Shown: one piece after another, positions 60,562-64,000 of the stretch
Layout: each line of letters opens with the position of its first letter
How positions within the stretch are numbered: position 1 is the stretch's first letter
Origin: Faecalicatena contorta
Lineage (GTDB): Bacteria > Bacillota > Clostridia > Lachnospirales > Lachnospiraceae
Direction: 5' to 3'
Assembly (NCBI RefSeq): GCF_021531895.1
Contig: NZ_JAFBIX010000016.1
Location: 1-64,000 of the forward strand
DNA length: 64,000 nt
Translations under genes and position numbers: made by a program
The notes under the pieces: model-generated
Database searches by the model: none
Told to the model about the DNA's origin: nothing
The model's input: the letters and a program-made list of their open reading frames with translations, nothing else

Positions 60562-62313
60562 TTATCGAATACTGCGTCTGCGAAGAACAACTACGGCTGC
60601 TCCTGCTGCTAACAGCATAAACACGCCAAATAACACAAGCGGTGCCTCGTCGCCGGTCTTCACAGTTGTTTCCTTAGATGACTGACTGGTTCCTGCCGTT
60701 GCCAAACCATTTCCCTTTCCATTGTTGTCTGTCTGTCCATTCCCTGAACCCGTACCCGAAATCTGTCCTGGGTTCTCATCTGGATTTTCACTTGGGTTTT
60801 CATCTGGATTCTGACCTGGATTTTCATCAGTATTCTTAACAACTTCTACAAGCTGTTCCGCACTAGCCGTCTTTCCATATGTATCTGTCACATCATATAC
60901 AATACGATAATTTCCAGTCTTGGATGTGTCTACATACTGTACTTGCTCACCTGTATCTGCATTATAAACGGTTACATGTACAAGCTCTGTAATATCATTT
61001 CCTTCATAGTCCTGTGCGCTGACACCCGTCATCGGATTGAATGCTTTTCCATCCTGTATATTGTAATAAGATGTATATCTCTCAGAACCATTGTCATGAT
61101 TGCCCACATTGGTTGCCAGTGGAATCAAGCGCATTGCATCCGGAGAGAGGAATCCTTCATATTCAGTATCGCTATCTCTGGAATTCACCTGATCTCCTGC
61201 ACTTAACAGGAAACTCGTCTGCGGAAATGCCTGCAATGATCTGCTCATGGTATTCTGCCAGTTTGTAGTATCAGCTGCTGAATTGCCACTTGCTCCGATC
61301 TGCGGATCTCCTGCAAACAAGAAACTGAATTCCTGATCCTGTCCCAATGCCTGTGTGGTAAATGAGTAAGTGTCAGACCACTTTTCATCATTTCCTACTC
61401 TATACAGATAGGTTGTGTTTTCTTTCAAATCTGTCATGGTAGCCTTGCAACTCTTAAGACCGTTTACTGCACTATCAGTTTGTGTAGCTGTATAGCTTAC
61501 TGCATCTGCCGGGAATTCATTCCCTTCGACCCATCCCTCTGGTTTTGTCGCCACCTGCACATATGCCTCTTTATCAGAGCTTGCCATCCAGGTAATATTT
61601 CTCTGTGTTTCGTCACTTCCAATATTCAGAGAGATATATTTGACTTCTTTCTCCGGCACTGCTGTACCAAATGTCAGAGACTGAAAATCAAGATAAACAT
61701 CAGAACTCGATGGTCTTCCGTTGTGAAGTTCTACAGACACCACATTTCCTGTTCCTTTCAGATTCAAAGCCGCAATCTCTGTGAAATTAATTTCTCCTGT
61801 CTTCGGAGCACTTGCATTTGAGCCTCCATATCCATTTTCATCAAAGGAACCATCATCATATCCTGCAATCCTTACTCCATTAATGTAAACGGTTACAGCA
61901 TCATCATAAAGAAGACTTCCCGTGACGGACTGTACGATTGTCAGATCTTCCAGATCAAATGTTTTGCGGAAATAGTAGACTGGAATATCATTCGAAGTTC
62001 CCTCAATGTATTGGTTTAACAAAGTCTTAGGAGTACAGCCGCCACCAAGGTCCGCAATCACACCATTCTTGGCACCAAAACTGCCTGCCGCCGTCTTCCA
62101 TGTTTCCGTCACCGTCTCGCTGGTCTTCCAGCCATCAGCCGGTGCCTGATTGTCATCTCTGTACTGCCACTGCGTATTGGCATCTACAATTGTGATATTG
62201 TCTGTATCCTCTTCTGCACGAACAGCTCCAGATTGCCCCGGAAAGGATAAGCCTGCTGTGACAATAAGAGCCAGGGCAATCAATACGCTGGCAATTCTTT
62301 TCTTTTTTCTCAT
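60562..62313 (-). CDS. Surface metallophosphoesterase-like protein missing half its catalytic domain
   Basis: A 583-aa exported protein. Order: signal peptide (to about 34), a jelly-roll-like N-terminal region, a purple-acid-phosphatase-type fibronectin III domain (about 222-320), then only the first part of a calcineurin-like phosphoesterase domain (GDPQ about 335, GDQVN about 373, GNHDN about 404). At about residue 420 it jumps to an Ig-like DUF5011-type domain. The later metal-binding His motifs (such as GHxH) are absent. A Pro/Asn/Glu repeat linker, the sorting-like motif VKTGD, a hydrophobic helix and RRR follow, so it is probably wall-anchored by sortase. The start at 62313 has AGGAGG 12 nt upstream. 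Confidence 0.75.
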   Translation of the reverse strand: MRKKKRIASVLIALALIVTAGLSFPGQSGAVRAEEDTDNITIVDANTQWQYRDDNQAPADGWKTSETVTETWKTAAGSFGAKNGVIADLGGGCTPKTLLNQYIEGTSNDIPVYYFRKTFDLEDLTIVQSVTGSLLYDDAVTVYINGVRIAGYDDGSFDENGYGGSNASAPKTGEINFTEIAALNLKGTGNVVSVELHNGRPSSSDVYLDFQSLTFGTAVPEKEVKYISLNIGSDETQRNITWMASSDKEAYVQVATKPEGWVEGNEFPADAVSYTATQTDSAVNGLKSCKATMTDLKENTTYLYRVGNDEKWSDTYSFTTQALGQDQEFSFLFAGDPQIGASGNSAADTTNWQNTMSRSLQAFPQTSFLLSAGDQVNSRDSDTEYEGFLSPDAMRLIPLATNVGNHDNGSERYTSYYNIQDGKAFNPMTGVSAQDYEGNDITELVHVTVYNADTGEQVQYVDTSKTGNYRIVYDVTDTYGKTASAEQLVEVVKNTDENPGQNPDENPSENPDENPGQISGTGSGNGQTDNNGKGNGLATAGTSQSSKETTVKTGDEAPLVLFGVFMLLAAGAAVVVLRRRSIR

Positions 62314-62453
62314 TATCTTTTTCATCCTCCTTGTAATAATAGATTCAGAAAAAATATACTGTAACAATGTAAAATCTTATTTCTCTTTTGTAAAAATCTT
62401 TGTAATATTTGAGTTAAATATTTCATATCAAATAAACCAGCATATCGAAAAAA

Positions 62454-62483
62454 GCGCAGAGATTGTACTAAAAATCTCTGCGC
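62454..62483 (-). terminator. Second terminator downstream of tRNA-Asn copy 1
   Basis: Perfect 11-bp stem GCGCAGAGATT (62454-62464) with AATCTCTGCGC (62473-62483), followed by T on the minus strand. Confidence 0.75.
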
Positions 62484-62498
62484 CTTGTAATACAAAAA

Positions 62499-62523
62499 AT
62501 CCGTAAGCATCTGCCTACGGATT
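62499..62523 (-). terminator. Terminator of tRNA-Asn copy 1
   Basis: Stem AATCCGTA (62499-62506) with TACGGATT (62516-62523), followed by T-rich sequence on the minus strand. It comes directly after the tRNA. Confidence 0.75.
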
Positions 62524-62531
62524 ATAAAAAA

Positions 62532-62603
62532 CTCCCCGAGTTGGGCTCGAACCAACAACCCCACGGTTAACAGCCGTGTGCTCTACCATTGAGCTATCGA
62601 GGA
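62532..62603 (-). tRNA. tRNA-Asn (anticodon GUU), copy 1
   Basis: A 72-nt gene. Acceptor stem TCCTCGA pairs with TCGGGGA (one U-G), discriminator G, anticodon loop CTGTTAA giving GUU. CCA is not encoded. It is identical to copy 2 at 63455-63526. Confidence 0.95.
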
Positions 62604-62616
62604 TTACTACTTTTCT

Positions 62617-62645
62617 AGTATAACTCTCCCCAATCTATTTTGCAA
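62617..62645 (-). promoter_or_regulatory. Promoter of tRNA-Asn copy 1
   Basis: Minus strand TTGCAA (62640-62645), a 17-nt spacer and TATACT (62617-62622). It is nearly the same sequence as the copy 2 promoter. Confidence 0.8.
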
Positions 62646-62682
62646 GAATTTTTATTACCATATTTTCAATATTTTTGAGAAT

Positions 62683-62705
62683 ACGGGCGCTCACCAAGCG
62701 CCCGT
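62683..62705 (-). terminator. Terminator of the fsa-type gene
   Basis: Perfect 9-bp GC-rich stem ACGGGCGCT (62683-62691) with AGCGCCCGT (62697-62705). The T-rich tail is clearer on the plus strand, so its use by the leftward gene is likely but not certain. Confidence 0.6.
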
Positions 62706-62720
62706 CATTTTTATCTATTA

Positions 62721-63383
62721 TTATTCAAAAAAGCATTCTGCATTCATCCAGTCTCGCTTAAAATTATTGATATAATGCTCTGTTAATGGATTCGGTGAAG
62801 TAAAGGTATCTTCAAAAACATGATATGGAAGTGTAAGGCAATCTGCTCCTGCCATAAAGTAGTCGACAATTTCCTGTGATTTTTCTATAGATGCAGCTAA
62901 AATCTTTGTATCTATATTTAATTTTTTATATACCGTTGATATTTGCGAAAGTGTATCGACACCTTTATACCCTATGATATCATTTTGTCCTGCGTATGGC
63001 GCAACATATGTGGCTCCGGCCTGTGCACACAGAACGGTTTCTGCGGCAGTCAATATCGCAGTTGCACATGTTTTAATTCCCAGCTCACTTAACCTTGCAA
63101 TTGCTTCTACTCCATGGTAATTAGCAGGAATCTTTACGACCATATTATCTCCTGCAGAATTAATACGCTTCCCATCTGCGACCATATCTTCAACTGTTTC
63201 CCCAACAACCTGACCAAATACTGGCATATCAGGGAGTAATTCTGTGATCGCTTTAAGTATTTTTATACCATCTTTTCCTTCTTTTGAAATAATCGAAGGA
63301 TTCGTTGTAACTCCCTCGATAAGATTTTTATTTTTTAGAATTTCTAATTCCTTTATATTTGCTGTATCTGCTAATAATCTCAT
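62721..63383 (-). CDS. Fructose-6-phosphate aldolase / transaldolase-like protein
   Basis: A 220-aa TIM-barrel protein of the small transaldolase (TalC/MipB/FSA) group: MRLLADTANIKELEIL, EGVTTNPSIISKEGK, and the Schiff-base Lys in NMVVKIPAN near residue 85. Length is right for FSA or a short transaldolase; which reaction it catalyses cannot be told by eye. It acts on sugar phosphates in the cytoplasm. It lies alone between two near-identical tRNA-Asn units in the same orientation. The ribosome binding site is AGGAGGG. Confidence 0.9.
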   Translation of the reverse strand: MRLLADTANIKELEILKNKNLIEGVTTNPSIISKEGKDGIKILKAITELLPDMPVFGQVVGETVEDMVADGKRINSAGDNMVVKIPANYHGVEAIARLSELGIKTCATAILTAAETVLCAQAGATYVAPYAGQNDIIGYKGVDTLSQISTVYKKLNIDTKILAASIEKSQEIVDYFMAGADCLTLPYHVFEDTFTSPNPLTEHYINNFKRDWMNAECFFE

Positions 63384-63419
63384 AATAACCCTCCTAAAAT
63401 AATCCTTTACAACAAAAAA

Positions 63420-63443
63420 CCTATAGACTGCAAAGTCTATAGG
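63420..63443 (-). terminator. Terminator of tRNA-Asn copy 2
   Basis: Perfect 10-bp stem CCTATAGACT (63420-63429) with AGTCTATAGG (63434-63443), with T-rich sequence following on the minus strand. Confidence 0.8.
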
Positions 63444-63454
63444 TCAATATCCAG

Positions 63455-63526
63455 CTCCCCGAGTTGGGCTCGAACCAACAACCCCACGGTTAACAGCCGT
63501 GTGCTCTACCATTGAGCTATCGAGGA
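63455..63526 (-). tRNA. tRNA-Asn (anticodon GUU), copy 2
   Basis: A 72-nt gene identical to 62532-62603, with the same GUU anticodon and discriminator G. CCA is not encoded. Confidence 0.95.
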
Positions 63527-63539
63527 TTACTACCTTTCT

Positions 63540-63568
63540 AGTATAACTCTCTGCAATCTATTTTGCAA
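63540..63568 (-). promoter_or_regulatory. Promoter of tRNA-Asn copy 2
   Basis: Minus strand TTGCAA (63563-63568), a 17-nt spacer and TATACT (63540-63545). Confidence 0.8.
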
Positions 63569-63674
63569 GGACTTTTTTATTTTTACAAATATTTATTTCA
63601 ATTCTAAAATTGGAGAGATACGCCCTTTAAGCACTACGACAACTTAAAGGGCATATCAATATATCTGCAGATCC

Positions 63675-64000
63675 TTAACGGATTGTTATACTCCACTGAT
63701 TGCAATAAGTCTCACCAGTTCCCAGACGTACCAGATCACTCTTATTGCTGAACTCTTCTACCACATCTTGTCTGGATGGAAGGGAAGTCCATGGTTCAAT
63801 ACAAATATAGGGCGCTTCGGTTTTCGGCGCATGCCAGAATCCTAGATAAGACATCTTAGGATAAGATACCGTAACACTTCTTGTTCCTTTGTCCGATTTT
63901 AATGTCACTTCCCCCGGCATATTCTGAAGAACAATAGCATCATCATCGAACATATCATGTCTCATTCTTATCTTCTGCCCATCTTCTAATGGAAATTCTT
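63675..64000 (-). CDS. Aldose 1-epimerase family protein, C-terminal part (cut by window edge)
   Basis: The reading frame is open to the window edge and the start lies beyond it. The visible C-terminal 108 residues read PLEDGQKIRMRHDMFDDD followed by a beta-rich stretch with YLGFWHAPKTEAPYICIEPW, typical of the aldose 1-epimerase/LacX-like family. Such enzymes interconvert anomers of sugars; the LacX-like subgroup has no firmly known substrate. The first ATG inside the window is internal. A hairpin GCCCTTTAAG/CTTAAAGGGC (63622-63652) lies downstream without a clear T-run. Confidence 0.8.
   Translation of the reverse strand, partial: EFPLEDGQKIRMRHDMFDDDAIVLQNMPGEVTLKSDKGTRSVTVSYPKMSYLGFWHAPKTEAPYICIEPWTSLPSRQDVVEEFSNKSDLVRLGTGETYCNQWSITIR

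Noticed and set aside
62532-63577. Integrated mobile element at tRNA-Asn
   Set aside because: The interval holds only one metabolic gene and no integrase, so it is reported as a duplication, not a mobile element.

Overview
The window looks like a chromosomal segment of a Lachnospiraceae-type anaerobic gut Firmicute (Dorea, Blautia or Mediterraneibacter relatives). This rests on type III glutamine synthetase, a clostridial 2[4Fe-4S] ferredoxin, the murB-rapZ-whiA-HPr block, the gdpP-rplI-dnaB block, a galacto/lacto-N-biose phosphorylase locus, AGGAGG-type ribosome binding sites with some TTG starts, and sigma-A-like promoters in front of tRNA genes. No phage, integrase, CRISPR array or rRNA gene is visible. 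The species cannot be named from the sequence alone.

Layout. 1-5.3 kb: a candidate small RNA, a DUF1700 membrane protein, glnN, fba, an aldo/keto reductase and tRNA-Glu(CUC). 5.3-9.4 kb: a lipid kinase, then murB-rapZ-whiA and an HPr-like protein that has Glu where the catalytic His15 should be. 9.4-13 kb: a CNNM/CBS transporter, an orphan sugar-binding lipoprotein, a ferredoxin and a small unknown protein. 13-17 kb: gdpP-rplI-dnaB. 17-32 kb: a sugar island for Gal-beta-1,3-HexNAc disaccharides (mucin core 1 and milk-type glycans). It has an ABC importer, hexosamine 1-kinase, a nucleotidyltransferase, galE, GH112 phosphorylase, nagB, two AraC regulators, a GPH symporter and a GH109-like Gfo/Idh/MocA protein. 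32-38.4 kb: rpsF-ssb-rpsR, DUF951, sortase B, a CyuA-like protein, and a zinc-ribbon/DUF5685/J-domain/flavodoxin run. 38.4-41.3 kb: a lone PrdA-like N-terminal domain, a flavoprotein with a promoter-terminator leader, tRNA-Cys and a LUD protein. 41.4-51.8 kb: a tetrapyrrole operon (pucR-like, cobA-hemD, oppA-like, cbiK, hemC, dppB, dppC, fused dppDF) with a divergent precorrin-2 dehydrogenase. 51.9-58 kb: tRNA-Cys, tRNA-Glu(UUC), topB, a DUF3810 peptidase, and a MATE pump with a tandem-hairpin leader that may be a guanidine-IV riboswitch. 58-64 kb: a CDF metal exporter behind a NiCo-type riboswitch, YibE/F, a surface phosphoesterase missing half its catalytic domain, an fsa-type aldolase between two near-identical tRNA-Asn units, and a cut-off aldose 1-epimerase.

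How the genes work together. In the sugar island the ABC importer brings in the disaccharide and LnpA splits it with phosphate into Gal-1-P and GlcNAc/GalNAc. The kinase makes HexNAc-1-P. The nucleotidyltransferase and GalE then handle the UDP-sugars, and NagB drains amino sugar into glycolysis. The ABC ATPase and NagA are not in the window. In the tetrapyrrole operon HemC, HemD/CobA, the dehydrogenase and CbiK cover porphobilinogen to Co- or Fe-sirohydrochlorin, alongside a peptide-type importer.

The most unusual feature is a dispersed intergenic repeat: one or two GGGACAGG units phased at 21 nt, followed by a GGGACGGAGG/CCCCCGTCCC hairpin. Five copies and one palindromic relative occur, often supplying the last codons or the stop codon of the adjacent gene. 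A second theme is short leaders or small RNAs in which a strong promoter is followed almost at once by an intrinsic terminator.
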